Assembly (NCBI RefSeq): GCF_002873135.1
Contig: NZ_MCVI01000015.1
Location: forward strand, 45,646-109,645
DNA: 64,000 nucleotides
Direction: 5' to 3'
DNA from: Shewanella sp. 10N.286.48.A6
GTDB taxonomy: Bacteria; Pseudomonadota; Gammaproteobacteria; Enterobacterales; Shewanellaceae
The first letter of the stretch is position 1. Each line of letters starts with the position of its first letter. Position numbers and translations under genes: made by a program. The notes under the pieces were generated by a model, which was not told the DNA's origin, searched no databases, and was given only the letters and a program-made list of their open reading frames with translations. Below, piece after piece: positions 1 to 10,455 of the stretch.

Positions 1-343
1 GCTCTGGCTCTGGCTCTGGCAGCTCATAAGACTCAGTCTCGACTATTTGTTCAACTGTTGCTTCAACTTCATCTACGGCAGTGACTACAGTATCTTCATC
101 TTGCACAGGGCTTGGTTCTAATTCTTGAGCTATTGATTCAGTCTCAAGTTCAGTATTATCTTGCGGTGCTGACTCAATCTCAGATGGGGCTGAGGCTATA
201 TCTGTTATCTCAGCTTCTGGCTGCGGATCTGCCTGAGTTGGTTCTTTCTGCTCTAGCTCTTGCTTAGCAACGGTTTGGGTTCGACGATAAAGATAAATAC
301 CCAGCCAAACCAATAAAACAACGACAATAATTTTAATAATCAT
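1..343 (-). CDS. Partial membrane-anchored protein with acidic Pro/Glu-rich linker
   Basis: The reading frame is open from an ATG at 343 down to the left window edge, so only about 114 N-terminal residues are visible. It begins with MIIKIIVVV and continues hydrophobic to about residue 18, followed by YRR, which reads as a single N-in membrane anchor. The rest is a low-complexity linker rich in Glu, Pro, Gln and Ala, ending in repeated PEPEPE at the window edge. Such an architecture (short anchor, long acidic linker, folded C-terminal domain) is seen in several envelope and division proteins, but the functional domain lies outside the window and I do not recognise the protein. It is divergent from the gene at 659. 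Confidence 0.7.
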   Translation of the reverse strand, partial: MIIKIIVVVLLVWLGIYLYRRTQTVAKQELEQKEPTQADPQPEAEITDIASAPSEIESAPQDNTELETESIAQELEPSPVQDEDTVVTAVDEVEATVEQIVETESYELPEPEPE

Positions 344-658
344 TTATAACACCATATTTGTGTCATGCTGTGTGCATTTGAATAGTTTTGGAGTTTACCA
401 TTCCTAGCCTATCCGAAGAAGGAAGCTTCATTTTTCTGCTTGAAAATTAAACAAGCTGAACTAATATTAATAAGCTATTCTTAGGACAAAAATCAAGTGT
501 TTATGTCGCTTTTATGCTCGTTAACACAATAAGCTGACATTATTTTTAGCTTTTGTTTTTATGTGCTCTAGTTCAAGCTTATTAAGCATTGAATTGAATA
601 AACAGACTGTGATTAGGTAAACTAGCCATACCCGAGTGATTTACTATGGTATTAACAC
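344..658. other. Divergent intergenic region
   Basis: This 315-bp AT-rich stretch separates the minus-strand anchor protein from the plus-strand ygbA-like gene and must hold both promoters. I see no convincing hairpin, palindromic operator or open frame in it. Confidence 0.5.
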
Positions 659-1075
659 ATGACAATAAGCGCGATCCTATCAGGCAAGCTGTTATATGAA
701 TTCAACACAATGAATGCTATGGCAAAAATTTATTGCCGGGCTCATCATCAAATTGCGTTACAAACGGAAAATAGCCAAGGCTTGTGCCCAGATTGCATTG
801 AATTGCTTGAATACGCAGAAACACGCTTAGATCGCTGTCCTTATGGTCAACAAAAGCCGACATGCAACAAATGTCCTGTGCATTGCTACAAACCGCACAT
901 GAAACAAAAAGTGCGTGAAATCATGATTTACTCTGGCCCAAGAATGCTGCTTCCCCATCCTATTATGGCGATAACGCATTTGCTCGCAGAAAGAAAGCCC
1001 GCACCTGGCAAACCGCCCGAAGCGGCGTCAAACCGTCATATGAGAAAACAGAAAAAACATAATAATGCTGCTTGA
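659..1075 (+). CDS. ygbA: YgbA-family (nitrous oxide-stimulated promoter family) protein
   Basis: The 138-residue protein carries the Cys-rich YgbA_NO signature: YCRAHH near residue 25, then C..C in LCPDC, RLDRCPYG, PTCNKCPVHCY, and the downstream GPRMLLPHP motif. In Escherichia coli ygbA is an NsrR-regulated gene needed for growth under nitrosative stress; the biochemical role is unknown, but the conserved cysteines suggest a metal or Fe-S site. The start is uncertain. The family core begins at about GKLLYEFNTMNAM, and an ATG at 646 in another frame encodes a short peptide ending near 700, so the true N-terminus could differ by a few residues. The C-terminus is a basic tail. Confidence 0.8.
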   Translation: MTISAILSGKLLYEFNTMNAMAKIYCRAHHQIALQTENSQGLCPDCIELLEYAETRLDRCPYGQQKPTCNKCPVHCYKPHMKQKVREIMIYSGPRMLLPHPIMAITHLLAERKPAPGKPPEAASNRHMRKQKKHNNAA

Positions 1076-1117
1076 TAAAGCGTGATTTAAGATATGACTT
1101 AACGATAAACAAAGGGA

Positions 1118-2032
1118 TTGGCCATCGTAATTAATCAGTTTTTTTCACAGGCGTATATTTGGCTATCATTACTCGCTGGCATACATTGCTTGGGAGTAGG
1201 TTTTTACGTCCGCTATATTTTTGCTAATAACGACAGCAGCACCAGCCATAGTAATCGCTTACTGGGCGCCTTATTTATTCTGATCTCGCTATTCTTTTTT
1301 TCAGCCAGTATCACCCGCGAAAATGCCCCAATTCAAATTCATTTTATGATGACGTTAATGGTGCCATTTTACTTCTTACTGATGCCCTTACTGTACAGCT
1401 ATTGCAAAGCGTGTTTACAAATTAAAACCTCTGACCTCAATTTCGTCAAACATATACTTACTACGCTAATTTCCATGGCGGTTATTGTTGTCACTGTATC
1501 GTTCAATATTGGTATGGTTCCCGATGCATCCCATATTCAAGTCAACAACATCAGTGAATTAGTCACCATTAATAAAATAGCCCTAGTCATGCCTGCCATT
1601 ATTTTAATTCAAAGCGGGATCTATTTTTTCCTTATCATTAGCGCGTTAAGTCGTCATAGAGTCGACAAACATCAAAGCTTAAAAAATGTTAGGTTTAGGT
1701 GGTTATTACTGCTTACTGGCGGCATTTTACTTAATTGGGTTTTACGATTGGTATTGGTGTTATTACCCTTCTATTTTGGTGACACTATTTCTAGCTATGC
1801 TGTTGGCATCGTCAGATTATGTCTATTAGCGACCATTTATGGGTTTGCCATATACGGACTACACCAAGTGACCCGACTGGTATTTTTACGTATCAAGGTC
1901 AATAAAACACCCCAGCATCATAGTGCCAAGCTGCTACTGGATAATGAAGAACTTGATTATTTAAGAAGTGTTATCAGTGATGACAAAGCCTCAGATCAGG
2001 GCTTAGAGAACAAGTCAGTCCCAAAAACTTAG
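1118..2032 (+). CDS. Seven-TM sensor-like membrane protein lacking an AraC domain
   Basis: A 304-residue integral membrane protein read from a TTG start behind an AAAGGGA ribosome site. It has about seven hydrophobic segments: roughly residues 12-34, 48-66, 74-94, 108-132, 152-176, 192-216 and 226-248. This arrangement resembles the membrane half of 7TM AraC-family regulators found in Shewanella and Alteromonadales. In those proteins the stretch after the last helix leads into a C-terminal AraC helix-turn-helix; here the frame ends about 50 residues after it, in a short charged tail. I found no AraC-like remnant in the next 250 bp. It may be a truncated regulator or a stand-alone membrane protein. 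Confidence 0.6.
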   Translation: MAIVINQFFSQAYIWLSLLAGIHCLGVGFYVRYIFANNDSSTSHSNRLLGALFILISLFFFSASITRENAPIQIHFMMTLMVPFYFLLMPLLYSYCKACLQIKTSDLNFVKHILTTLISMAVIVVTVSFNIGMVPDASHIQVNNISELVTINKIALVMPAIILIQSGIYFFLIISALSRHRVDKHQSLKNVRFRWLLLLTGGILLNWVLRLVLVLLPFYFGDTISSYAVGIVRLCLLATIYGFAIYGLHQVTRLVFLRIKVNKTPQHHSAKLLLDNEELDYLRSVISDDKASDQGLENKSVPKT

Positions 2033-2298
2033 TGAAATTAACTTCGCCAGATAAAGGCCACAGCCTGAGCCAACACCTGTACAAACAAGCTCAATTAAAG
2101 AGGATATTAAGTGAGTTATTTACTCACTGCTAGATTTAAATAACAACACCACTCATTTAAATACTCAGCACCAACTGAACTCATGTTAGTTTTAAGCACC
2201 TAGTAGCAATATTAGGCGTTTTTATTACAGCTTTGTTCAGCTTGGGTTTGCTATGCTAAAGCTATCATCACTAAAGTTTGCTTATCACAGGAGTTTTT

Positions 2299-2871
2299 AT
2301 GAAAAATATATTGTCATTGCTAGCGGTCACATTCGTGCTTATCGGACTGACATTTTCCAGCTCAGCTCACGCTGACAAATACGCCGAAGCCATTGCCGAT
2401 TTTAAAAAGGCCCCCGAAGTACAAGGCTTTTTTGATAGCGCTTATGGCTATGCGATTTACCCAACCGTGGGTAAAGGCGGCTTTGGTATCGGTGCGGCCT
2501 ACGGCTCAGGCAAGGTATATAAAGGTGGTGTTTATAGTGGTGATTCAAGCGTGTCACAACTTTCTATTGGCTTCCAATTAGGTGGACAAGCTTATAGCGA
2601 AATTATTTTCTTTAAAGATGCTGAAGCCTATAACGACTTTACCAGTGGTACCTTTGAGTTTAGCGCCCAGGCATCTGCAGTGGCCATTACTGTTGGCGCC
2701 AATGCACAAGTGGGCTCAACAGGTAACTCAGCAGGGGCTGGCAATGCAGGCAACCGTACAGCAGCTAATGCTGCTTATATGAATGGCATGGCGGTTTTCA
2801 CTGCCGCGAAAGGCGGATTGATGTATGAGGCGGCTATCGCAGGCCAATCATTTAGTTTTGATGCTAAATAG
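2299..2871 (+). CDS. Secreted YSC84-like (DUF500) lipid-binding protein
   Basis: The ATG at 2299 follows an AGGAG site and opens a clear signal peptide (hydrophobic residues 5-25, cleavage after SSAHA). The mature part begins with a helix (KYAEAIADFKKAPEVQGFF) and then the Gly-rich YSC84 core: GYAIYPTVGKGGFGIGAAYG, then GKVYKGG and QLGGQAYSEIIFF. The C-terminal third is rich in Ala, Gly and Asn. YSC84/SH3YL1 domains bind phosphoinositides in eukaryotes; bacterial secreted versions are common in marine proteobacteria and uncharacterised. A TTG seven codons upstream is in frame but has no advantage. A strong hairpin follows at 2938. Confidence 0.85.
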   Translation: MKNILSLLAVTFVLIGLTFSSSAHADKYAEAIADFKKAPEVQGFFDSAYGYAIYPTVGKGGFGIGAAYGSGKVYKGGVYSGDSSVSQLSIGFQLGGQAYSEIIFFKDAEAYNDFTSGTFEFSAQASAVAITVGANAQVGSTGNSAGAGNAGNRTAANAAYMNGMAVFTAAKGGLMYEAAIAGQSFSFDAK

Positions 2872-2937
2872 CCATGACTTACAAAAAACTAAATTTACAT
2901 AGACTTTAAATCACTGCCCTTTCAATTAATCATGATC

Positions 2938-2971
2938 AATAAATCAGGCTACCTTGGCAGCCTGATTTATT
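2938..2971. terminator. Bidirectional hairpin between convergent genes
   Basis: A perfect 13-bp stem (2938-2950 with 2959-2971, 8-nt loop) lies between the convergent ends of the YSC84-like gene and the secreted protein at 3020. It has A/T-rich flanks on both sides, so it can serve either strand. Confidence 0.75.
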
Positions 2972-3019
2972 GCACTTCAAGTACTTGCCACTGTAAGCAA
3001 TGTATGGCTTCAGCGATAC

Positions 3020-3628
3020 TTACTCATGACCCCAAGGCGTTGGCGGCAGCGCCACTGGCTTGGTTAAATCAAAATCCACTCTAAAATCACGATTTTCGCG
3101 GGTTAAACGATAAGTGAAGACTGTTGGCTCAATGTACATATGCCACACGTTAGTCACTGACGCTGTTAAGCCATTTTCATTAAAGTTAGCAATTGATTCA
3201 GCATCGACAGGAAATGATTGCTCAGTTGCAGTGCCCATGTCAGCAGTGTCGCCACCGTACATGGTGACTTTGTCTTCAGTGCCATCTTCATGACGGTGAT
3301 CATGCTTTAAGCGCAAGCCTGAAGTGGTTTTGGTGATAACCCATGTACGAGAGTGATCGTCACCCACATGAAAAGGAATTTTAAGCTCAGTATCGCTGCA
3401 TTCACGTACGTGCATGATTAATGCTTTATTGCTAAAAGCTGAATCAGCTTCGTTGCCCGCAGTCACCTCACCCGCATACGCTTTACCACAATGCACAGCA
3501 AGCGCATCAAAGTAACTGTCTTGTACACTAGCGTAAGTGGTAGATTCATCATGATCATGACTGCCATGTGCCATAGCAGTAGCGGGGATCAGACAACTCA
3601 ATACAGCAGTGGCCAATATTTTTTTCAT
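3020..3628 (-). CDS. Secreted protein of unknown function with His-rich N-terminus
   Basis: A 202-residue protein with a signal peptide (MKKILATAVLSCLIPATAMA, cleavage near residue 20). The mature N-terminus is HGSHDHDES, a short His/Asp cluster that could bind a metal. The remainder looks like a beta-rich single domain with two cysteines (HCGKAYAGE and RECSD) that could form a disulfide, and a GDDHSRTWVI motif. I recognise it as a type of conserved hypothetical periplasmic protein seen in marine gammaproteobacteria but cannot name a function. It stands alone, convergent with the YSC84-like gene. Confidence 0.7.
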   Translation of the reverse strand: MKKILATAVLSCLIPATAMAHGSHDHDESTTYASVQDSYFDALAVHCGKAYAGEVTAGNEADSAFSNKALIMHVRECSDTELKIPFHVGDDHSRTWVITKTTSGLRLKHDHRHEDGTEDKVTMYGGDTADMGTATEQSFPVDAESIANFNENGLTASVTNVWHMYIEPTVFTYRLTRENRDFRVDFDLTKPVALPPTPWGHE

Positions 3629-3746
3629 TATTATTCCTTGGGGTATTTATTTTAGTTTTTAATCATTCATTTAAACCATGGGCGATACCCTAAAGCAAAT
3701 GAACTAGGCTTGCAGACTAACAGTGATTGTTTAATTTAACCTGAAA

Positions 3747-3773
3747 TAAAAAAACCGCCTATTGGCGGTTTTC
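3747..3773 (-). terminator. Terminator of ygiQ
   Basis: A 9-bp G/C-rich stem (3751-3759 with 3764-3772, TATT loop on the plus strand) is followed on the minus strand by seven T residues, just past the ygiQ stop codon. Confidence 0.85.
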
Positions 3774-3803
3774 TAGTTAACAATTTCAAATTAGCTCAGC
3801 GGC

Positions 3804-6152
3804 TTATCTAGCGCCCTTACTATTTGAAGATTTATTTTTTGCATTCGCCTTATTGCTAAATGGCTGCTTCTTCTGTGACCAGCCTGTTTTAGCTTTGCCT
3901 TTGTTAGCGCTATTGGCATTAGCTGGTTTTTTAGCTGAAGATGACTTGCCGCCTTCTTGCTTTTCGCCAGCCGCTTTGGCTTTGTTGGCTTTGGTCGGTT
4001 TTTTACCGCTGTCTCTATCCGCAAACTGATTACCAGAAAAACGGGTGAAAGCCGTCTTACTACCATCATTTTTGCCACCACGGTTTTTAGCCCCAAAACC
4101 TTGGCGCTCATTACGTGATTCTGGTGGCACAATATGTTGCACCCCATTACCAATTAAATGCTCTTTACCCATGGCAGCTAAGGCTTCACGAATAAGTGGC
4201 CAGCCTGCAGGATCATGATAGCGCAGCAGCGCTTTGTGTAAGCGGCGCTGACGGCCTTTCTTAGGCACGGTCACTTGTTCACTGGTGTGCTTCACATTCT
4301 TCAATGAGTTAAGCTCAGTGTGGTAAATGGTGGTGGCATTGGCCATTGGCGATGGATAAAAATTTTGCACTTGATCAAGCTTAAACTTCTCTGATTTAAG
4401 CCACAGGGCTAGATTCAGCATATCTTCATCGGTGGTCCCCGGATGTGCTGAGATGAAGTAAGGAATAAGATACTGCTTCTTACCCGCTTCTTTAGAGTAA
4501 TGATCAAATAGCTCTTTAAACTTATGATAACTGCCCATTCCCGGCTTCATCATTTTGCTTAGTGGACCATCTTCAGTGTGCTCTGGGGCGATTTTTAAAT
4601 AGCCGCCCACATGATGCTTAGCCAGCTCTTTAATGTAGCGAGGATCTTCTGTGGCTAAGTCATAACGCACACCTGATGCAATCAGAACCTTTTTAATCCC
4701 CGACACGTCACGGGCGGCGCGATATAAATCAATGGTGTGTTTATGATCGGTACCTAAATGGCCACAAATTGAGGGATATACGCAGGATAAACGTCGACAA
4801 GTGGTTTCTGCTTTGACGCTAGTACAGCCGAGGCGATACATGTTAGCGGTTGGGCCACCTAAATCTGAAATAACCCCAGTAAAGCCCGGCACTTTGTCTT
4901 GAATATCTTTAATTTCTTTGATGATAGATTCTTGCGAGCGACTTTGAATAATGCGCCCTTCATGCTCGGTAATCGAGCAGAACGAACAGCCACCAAAACA
5001 ACCTCGCATGATATTAATCGAGGTTTTAATCATGTCGTAAGCAGGGATCACCGCTTTACCATAACTTGGGTGCGGTACGCGCTGATACGGCAAATCAAAC
5101 ACCGCATCCATTTCATCAGTATTTAATGGCCACGCTGGCGGGTTAACCCACACAGAGCGATTTCCTTGAGCTTGAAATAACGCGCGGGCACAACCCGGGT
5201 TTTGCTCTTGATGCAAAATACGTGAAGCATGGGCATACAAGAATTTATCGTCAGCCACTTTTTCATAAGCTGGCAGTAGCACATAGGTTTTTTCCCACGG
5301 CTTAGGTCTTGGCGGCTGCACGCTGATGGCTTTAGGGGCATCATTCTCAAAAATCTTTTTATCGGTTGGGCCGGATAATTTTTCACAGCCGACATCATCA
5401 GCACCATAAGGATTGGGGATAGGATCAATCTTGTGTAGTTGATCTAATTTGCGCGAATCCATGCCTTTCCAGCCGGGCAAAGGTTCATGACGAATAACTG
5501 CGGTGCCACGAATATCGTGCAAATCAGCCATTTTTTCGCCATTAGCGATGCGATGTGCCACTTCCACCAGCGGGCGCTCGGCATTACCGTAAATTAAGAT
5601 ATCGGCTTTAGCATCAAATATCACACTGCGGCGCACTTTATCAGACCAGTAATCATAATGAGCGATACGGCGTAAACTGGCCTCGATACCACCGATCACC
5701 ACGGGCACTTCTTTGAAGGCTTCTTTACAACGCTGGGTATAAACGGTTACCGCGCGATCTGGGCGTTTACCGCCTTCATCGTTTGGGGTGTAGGCATCAT
5801 CACTGCGAATGCGACGATCTGCGGTATAGCGGTTGATCATCGAGTCCATGTTGCCGGCGGTTACACCGAAAAACAGGTTCGGACGACCTAGCTTCATAAA
5901 GTCATTTTTATTTGACCAGTCTGGCTGACAAATAATACCGACTCGAAACCCTTGTGCTTCAAGCATACGGCCAATAACCGCCATGCCGAAACTTGGGTGG
6001 TCCACATAAGCATCGCCACTGACGATAATAATATCGCAGCTATCCCATCCAAGTTGATCCATCTCTTTGCGAGACATCGGAAGAAAGGGAGCTGTGCCGT
6101 AACACTCTGCCCAGAACTTTGGATAATTAAATAACGTGGATTCAACTTGCAT
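3804..6152 (-). CDS. ygiQ: YgiQ family radical SAM protein
   Basis: A 782-residue protein with the YgiQ architecture. The N-terminal domain (about 1-320) is preceded by [19 protein letters not shown] and contains the [18 protein letters not shown] motif. The radical SAM core follows, with the CX3CX2C cluster motif in [19 protein letters not shown] near residue 390. The last 110 residues are a low-complexity Lys/Ala/Ser/Asn tail ([16 protein letters not shown]), probably disordered and able to bind nucleic acid. Length and order match the family; the substrate is not established. The ATG at 6152 gives the canonical N-terminus. It stands as a single gene with its own terminator at 3747. Confidence 0.95.
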   Translation of the reverse strand: MQVESTLFNYPKFWAECYGTAPFLPMSRKEMDQLGWDSCDIIIVSGDAYVDHPSFGMAVIGRMLEAQGFRVGIICQPDWSNKNDFMKLGRPNLFFGVTAGNMDSMINRYTADRRIRSDDAYTPNDEGGKRPDRAVTVYTQRCKEAFKEVPVVIGGIEASLRRIAHYDYWSDKVRRSVIFDAKADILIYGNAERPLVEVAHRIANGEKMADLHDIRGTAVIRHEPLPGWKGMDSRKLDQLHKIDPIPNPYGADDVGCEKLSGPTDKKIFENDAPKAISVQPPRPKPWEKTYVLLPAYEKVADDKFLYAHASRILHQEQNPGCARALFQAQGNRSVWVNPPAWPLNTDEMDAVFDLPYQRVPHPSYGKAVIPAYDMIKTSINIMRGCFGGCSFCSITEHEGRIIQSRSQESIIKEIKDIQDKVPGFTGVISDLGGPTANMYRLGCTSVKAETTCRRLSCVYPSICGHLGTDHKHTIDLYRAARDVSGIKKVLIASGVRYDLATEDPRYIKELAKHHVGGYLKIAPEHTEDGPLSKMMKPGMGSYHKFKELFDHYSKEAGKKQYLIPYFISAHPGTTDEDMLNLALWLKSEKFKLDQVQNFYPSPMANATTIYHTELNSLKNVKHTSEQVTVPKKGRQRRLHKALLRYHDPAGWPLIREALAAMGKEHLIGNGVQHIVPPESRNERQGFGAKNRGGKNDGSKTAFTRFSGNQFADRDSGKKPTKANKAKAAGEKQEGGKSSSAKKPANANSANKGKAKTGWSQKKQPFSNKANAKNKSSNSKGAR

Positions 6153-6291
6153 GTGTGTAACCTAAAATTGATGGATACGTCGATAAACGGTCGCGGAGTA
6201 TACCAGTTGGCGATGAGTAAGTGTGACTAAAAAAGCAGCAGATGTGAAATTTTTTTATTGATGACTAAAAATAAAAAACCTTATAAATACA

Positions 6292-6313
6292 GTGGGAATA
6301 GTAAAACTCCCAC
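6292..6313 (-). terminator. Weak hairpin after the MAPEG gene
   Basis: GTGGGA at 6292 pairs with TCCCAC at 6308, downstream of the MAPEG stop codon. The T-tract is poor, so this is only a possible terminator. Confidence 0.4.
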
Positions 6314-6329
6314 CTTATCAAGTACTCAG

Positions 6330-6725
6330 TCATAAGCCTAAAAATAAACCGATATTAACCACGGCTAAGCTGACAATAATTATCCAGGTGATTAATACTC
6401 CCCAAAACCGGCCAAAATGATAACCGCCTTTGCCCTGCGTTAAGCCAATGGCATGTAACAAGCGCGCGAATAACCACAAACTGCCAAACAAATGTAAAAA
6501 CGGTGCTGAAAGCCCATTCACTTCAGCCACCAAGATTAATAGCAGCGCAAATGGCGCGTTCTCCACAAGGTTAGCGTGCACGCGATCTGCAATAATTAAC
6601 TCTTGATTACCCTCATTGCCAATACCAATCTTCAGCCCTTTTCTAAGCTTTACCACTCGTAAACTAAAATAAATGGCCATTATGGCCGTTAAAGCGATAT
6701 ATAACCCCGATACACTGGCGATCAT
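6330..6725 (-). CDS. MAPEG family membrane protein
   Basis: A 131-residue protein with four hydrophobic segments (about 3-22, 55-75, 78-98 and 108-129). The MAPEG signature appears in the loop and second helix (DRVHANLVENAPFALLLI), where Arg, Asn, Glu and Asn correspond to the glutathione-binding positions of the family. MAPEG proteins are trimeric inner-membrane glutathione transferases or peroxidases. Bacterial members are mostly uncharacterised. It is a single gene, divergent from the oxidoreductase at 6945. Confidence 0.88.
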   Translation of the reverse strand: MIASVSGLYIALTAIMAIYFSLRVVKLRKGLKIGIGNEGNQELIIADRVHANLVENAPFALLLILVAEVNGLSAPFLHLFGSLWLFARLLHAIGLTQGKGGYHFGRFWGVLITWIIIVSLAVVNIGLFLGL

Positions 6726-6944
6726 TTGAACTCCTTTTAAATGCTGTTAAGGCTTCACTATATGCTAAATATCAGCTTTGTTTAATGAAAAAAGCGATTT
6801 TTATCATCACAGCGGCAAGGCTTACAAAAGCCTAATTTTGAATTTATTTAACAAATGTCACCTATATTGCAGTCATCATAATTCACATGTTCTAACCTAA
6901 AAATCGATTGATAACACCAAATATGACTCGAAGGAACAGAGCAG

Positions 6945-9900
6945 ATGAAACATAGTGACATCACTTTAGAAGATAAATATAACAATACATCTGGTCGTAT
7001 CTTTATAAACGGCAACCAAGCTTTAGTTCGATTACCGCTAATTCAAGCGCAATTAGACAAAAACCAAGGCTTGAATACCGCGGGTTATATTTCAGGTTAT
7101 CGAGGCTCGCCACTAGGGGCATTAGATAGTTATATCTGGAAAGCCAAAAAGCGTTTAGATCAACATAACATCACCTTCCAACCTGGGGTCAATGAAGACC
7201 TAGCTGCAACGGCGATTTGGGGCACCCAGTTACTCGACACCATACCCGAGCCTAATGTCGATGGCGTATTTGCCATGTGGTATGGCAAAGGGCCCGGTGT
7301 TGATAGAAGTGGCGATCCATTTAAACATGCAAACTATGCTGGCACCCATGAACATGGCGGCGTGTTGGTGGTTTACGGTGATGACCATCCTGGTAAATCA
7401 TCGACTATTTCACATCAAAGTGAACAAGCGTTAGCGGCAAATCTTATTCCCTCACTTTACCCTGCCGATGTCAGCGAATTTATCGATTATGGTATTTTAG
7501 GTTGGGCGCTGTCTCGTTATAGCGGCTTATGGGTAGGCTTTAAATGTGTGAATGAATCAGTGGAACAAACCGCTACCATTGATATTAATCTCGACAATAT
7601 AGATATCAAACGTCCTAGTCGAGATGACACCCCCACAGACAGCATCAATCTCAAAACCAGTGGCTTTATCCCGCCGCAAACCAATGAAACCAATGTCATT
7701 ACTCACCGCTTGCCCTTGGTGCATCGCTTTATTAAAGCCAATAATCTTGATCAGGTTCGCTTAGCCAAAAATGACAACGCCTCACAAAGAAGTCTGGGTA
7801 TTGTCACTGCCGGTAAAGCCTATAACGATGTAATGTCGGCCCTGGCATTATTAGAGATTGACAATGATCTTGCGCAAACACTGGGGTTATCGGTATTCAA
7901 ATTAGGTTGTATCTGGCCCATCGAGCCCAGCAAATTAACCGACTTTGCCCAGCAGCAACCTGAATTACTGGTTATTGAAGAAAAGCGCGCCTTTATTGAA
8001 GAGCAAATAAAATCAATCCTGTTTGGCAAACAAGGTGCCACACGGGTTATTGGTAAACAGGATGAAAATGGCCTCGCGCTCGTCAGTGCCGATGTGCAGT
8101 TAGAGCCACTCACACTGGCCTTTATCATCGCTGAGCGCCTGCGCATTAATGGTCAAACTCACCCCAAGGTTGACGCCGCAATTGTGCGTTTACGCTCAAA
8201 GCTTGACCCTAAAAGTTGCGCCACCAGCTTACCTAGAACCCCTTACTTTTGCTCTGGTTGCCCCCATAACACCTCCACAAAAGTACCTGAAAACAGTATC
8301 GCTATGGCTGGTATTGGCTGTCACGCCATGGCAGCATTTTATCGCAAAGACACCATGATCCCTTGCCATATGGGCGGTGAAGGCATGCAGTGGGTGGGCT
8401 TAGCCAAATACACTAACACCAACCACGTGTTTCAAAACCTAGGCGATGGCACCTATTATCACTCTGGCTTAATGGCAATCCGCGGAGCCATCGCGGCCAA
8501 GGTCAATATCACCTATAAAATTTTATATAACGATGCGGTTGCCATGACTGGCGGCCAGCCAGTGGATGGGCCAATCTCCGTCGCTGAAATTAGCCAACAA
8601 GTGACCTATGAAGGCATTAGTAAATGCGTGATTGTCACTGACTCGCCACAGGCATACGCCAATAACCCAGACATCGCCAAAAACGTTGAGATTTATCATC
8701 GTGACCGCTTAGACATGGTGCAAACCATGCTCAGCAAAATAGCAGGTTGCACCGTATTAATTTACGAGCAAACTTGTGCAGCAGAAAAGCGTCGCCGCCG
8801 TAAACGTGGCTTAATTGCTGATCCAACTAAACGCTTATACATTAATGCTGACGTGTGTGAAGGCTGCGGCGATTGCTCAGTTCAGTCAACCTGCGTGAGC
8901 TTGCAACCTAAAGTGACCTCGAAAGGCATCAAGCGTCAAATAGATCAATCCAGTTGTAATAAAGATTACAGCTGTAATAAAGGCTTTTGTCCTTCGTTTG
9001 TTACCGTCATTGGTGGCACCCCGAAAAAGGCCGCTGCCACCGCGATTTCAGCAGATGTGTTTGCCACGATTCCCGCGCCTACCGCGTGTAACATTGATGA
9101 TAACTACAATGTCATGATTGCAGGGATTGGCGGTTCAGGGGTGATCACTGTCGGGGCGATATTAGGCATGGCAGCTCATATTGATAATAAAGCCTGCTCA
9201 ATTTACGACATGACCGGCTTGTCGCAAAAAAATGGCGCGGTTTACAGCCATCTTAAATTTGCCAACTCACCTGAGCGATTATTTAGCCCTAAAATTGATA
9301 CTGGCAGCGCCGATTTAATTTTAGCATTCGATTTACTGGCGACCCTAGATCCGCACATCATTAAAATCATTAATGATCAACATACTCGCCTAATTGGTAA
9401 TGCTGCCATTGCGCCACCAGCAATATTTCAATTAAACCCACAAGCGATCCCCACTGAGTTTAAAGAGCAACAATCGTTAACCCAATTATTAGGCCGCGAT
9501 AATGTCGATTTTATCGATGCTTCTAACATCGCCAAAAAACTCATGGGAGATACCATAGGCGCTAATTTATTTGTGGTGGGCTTTGCCCTGCAAAAAGGGG
9601 CGTTACCGCTTTCAGTTGCCTCAGTTGAACACGCCTTACGCCTTAATGGTGTGAGTGTTGACTTTAATCTCAACGCGTTAAATTTAGGCCGATTATTGTG
9701 TTTTAATCCTGAATTTTTCTCGCAATTACTGACCACTGACAGCCAGCAAAATATTGCGACCACCGCCTTTAGCGCCATTGAAGATGGGGCTGAGCATCTC
9801 AGTCATTATCAAAGTAATGCCTATGCCGAACAATACCGTGAGTTTATTGAACAAGTCAGCCAAGCAGAAAAAGCTGTGGCTGAAAATTCTGACCGCTTAA

Positions 9901-10433
9901 CCTTAGCGGTAGCCACTAATCTGAGTAAATTAATGAGCTACAAAGACGAATATGAAGTGGCGCGTCTGCACAGCTCAGCGACGCTAATGCAAAATTTACA
10001 TAACGATTTTGACGGCGACTTTAAGGTTAAATTCTCTCTCGCACCGCCTTTGTTTAGCAAAAAACACCCAGATACTGGTTTACCGATTAAGCGTGAATTT
10101 GGCCCATGGATCTTAACGGCGTTTAAAGTGTTGGCTAAATTTAAGTTTTTGCGCGGCTCTAAACTAGATATGTTTAGCTATACCAATGAAAGAAAGATGG
10201 AAAGGCAGTTAATTAAAGATTATCAAGCAGATATAAAGCATATCATCGAAAACCTGAATCATGATAATTTACCACTCGCCATTGAAATCGCTCAGCTACC
10301 GCAAATGATTAAAGGCTTTGGCCATATTAAAGAAAACAATATTAGCGCCACACTCATGGCCAAAGGAAAGCTATTACATCAATTTACCCATGGCCCAGAT
10401 AAATCAGCCATTCAATTTAAAGAAGTTAGCTAA
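6945..10433 (+). CDS. Indolepyruvate ferredoxin oxidoreductase family protein (IorA-IorB type fusion)
   Basis: A 1162-residue thiamine-diphosphate oxidoreductase that converts 2-oxo acids to acyl-CoA with ferredoxin as acceptor. Domains in order: the pyrimidine-binding half (about 1-420); a TPP-binding half starting at CSGCPHNTST (about 434), with GGEGMQW and an acidic NDAVAMTGGQPV segment; a [4Fe-4S] segment at about 637-685 (CEGCGDCSVQSTC and CNKDYSCNKGFCP); and a gamma/Rossmann-type domain opening with GIGGSGVITVG near 726. A C-terminal region of about 250 residues (DUF6537-like) completes it. The length is normal for single-chain members of the family. The AAGGA site precedes the ATG by about 10 bases. 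It forms an operon with the FAD enzyme 22 bp downstream. Aryl or branched 2-oxo acids are the likely substrates; the exact one is not visible. Confidence 0.9.
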   Translation: MKHSDITLEDKYNNTSGRIFINGNQALVRLPLIQAQLDKNQGLNTAGYISGYRGSPLGALDSYIWKAKKRLDQHNITFQPGVNEDLAATAIWGTQLLDTIPEPNVDGVFAMWYGKGPGVDRSGDPFKHANYAGTHEHGGVLVVYGDDHPGKSSTISHQSEQALAANLIPSLYPADVSEFIDYGILGWALSRYSGLWVGFKCVNESVEQTATIDINLDNIDIKRPSRDDTPTDSINLKTSGFIPPQTNETNVITHRLPLVHRFIKANNLDQVRLAKNDNASQRSLGIVTAGKAYNDVMSALALLEIDNDLAQTLGLSVFKLGCIWPIEPSKLTDFAQQQPELLVIEEKRAFIEEQIKSILFGKQGATRVIGKQDENGLALVSADVQLEPLTLAFIIAERLRINGQTHPKVDAAIVRLRSKLDPKSCATSLPRTPYFCSGCPHNTSTKVPENSIAMAGIGCHAMAAFYRKDTMIPCHMGGEGMQWVGLAKYTNTNHVFQNLGDGTYYHSGLMAIRGAIAAKVNITYKILYNDAVAMTGGQPVDGPISVAEISQQVTYEGISKCVIVTDSPQAYANNPDIAKNVEIYHRDRLDMVQTMLSKIAGCTVLIYEQTCAAEKRRRRKRGLIADPTKRLYINADVCEGCGDCSVQSTCVSLQPKVTSKGIKRQIDQSSCNKDYSCNKGFCPSFVTVIGGTPKKAAATAISADVFATIPAPTACNIDDNYNVMIAGIGGSGVITVGAILGMAAHIDNKACSIYDMTGLSQKNGAVYSHLKFANSPERLFSPKIDTGSADLILAFDLLATLDPHIIKIINDQHTRLIGNAAIAPPAIFQLNPQAIPTEFKEQQSLTQLLGRDNVDFIDASNIAKKLMGDTIGANLFVVGFALQKGALPLSVASVEHALRLNGVSVDFNLNALNLGRLLCFNPEFFSQLLTTDSQQNIATTAFSAIEDGAEHLSHYQSNAYAEQYREFIEQVSQAEKAVAENSDRLTLAVATNLSKLMSYKDEYEVARLHSSATLMQNLHNDFDGDFKVKFSLAPPLFSKKHPDTGLPIKREFGPWILTAFKVLAKFKFLRGSKLDMFSYTNERKMERQLIKDYQADIKHIIENLNHDNLPLAIEIAQLPQMIKGFGHIKENNISATLMAKGKLLHQFTHGPDKSAIQFKEVS

Positions 10434-10455
10434 TACATAGCTACAGAGAGTGAAT

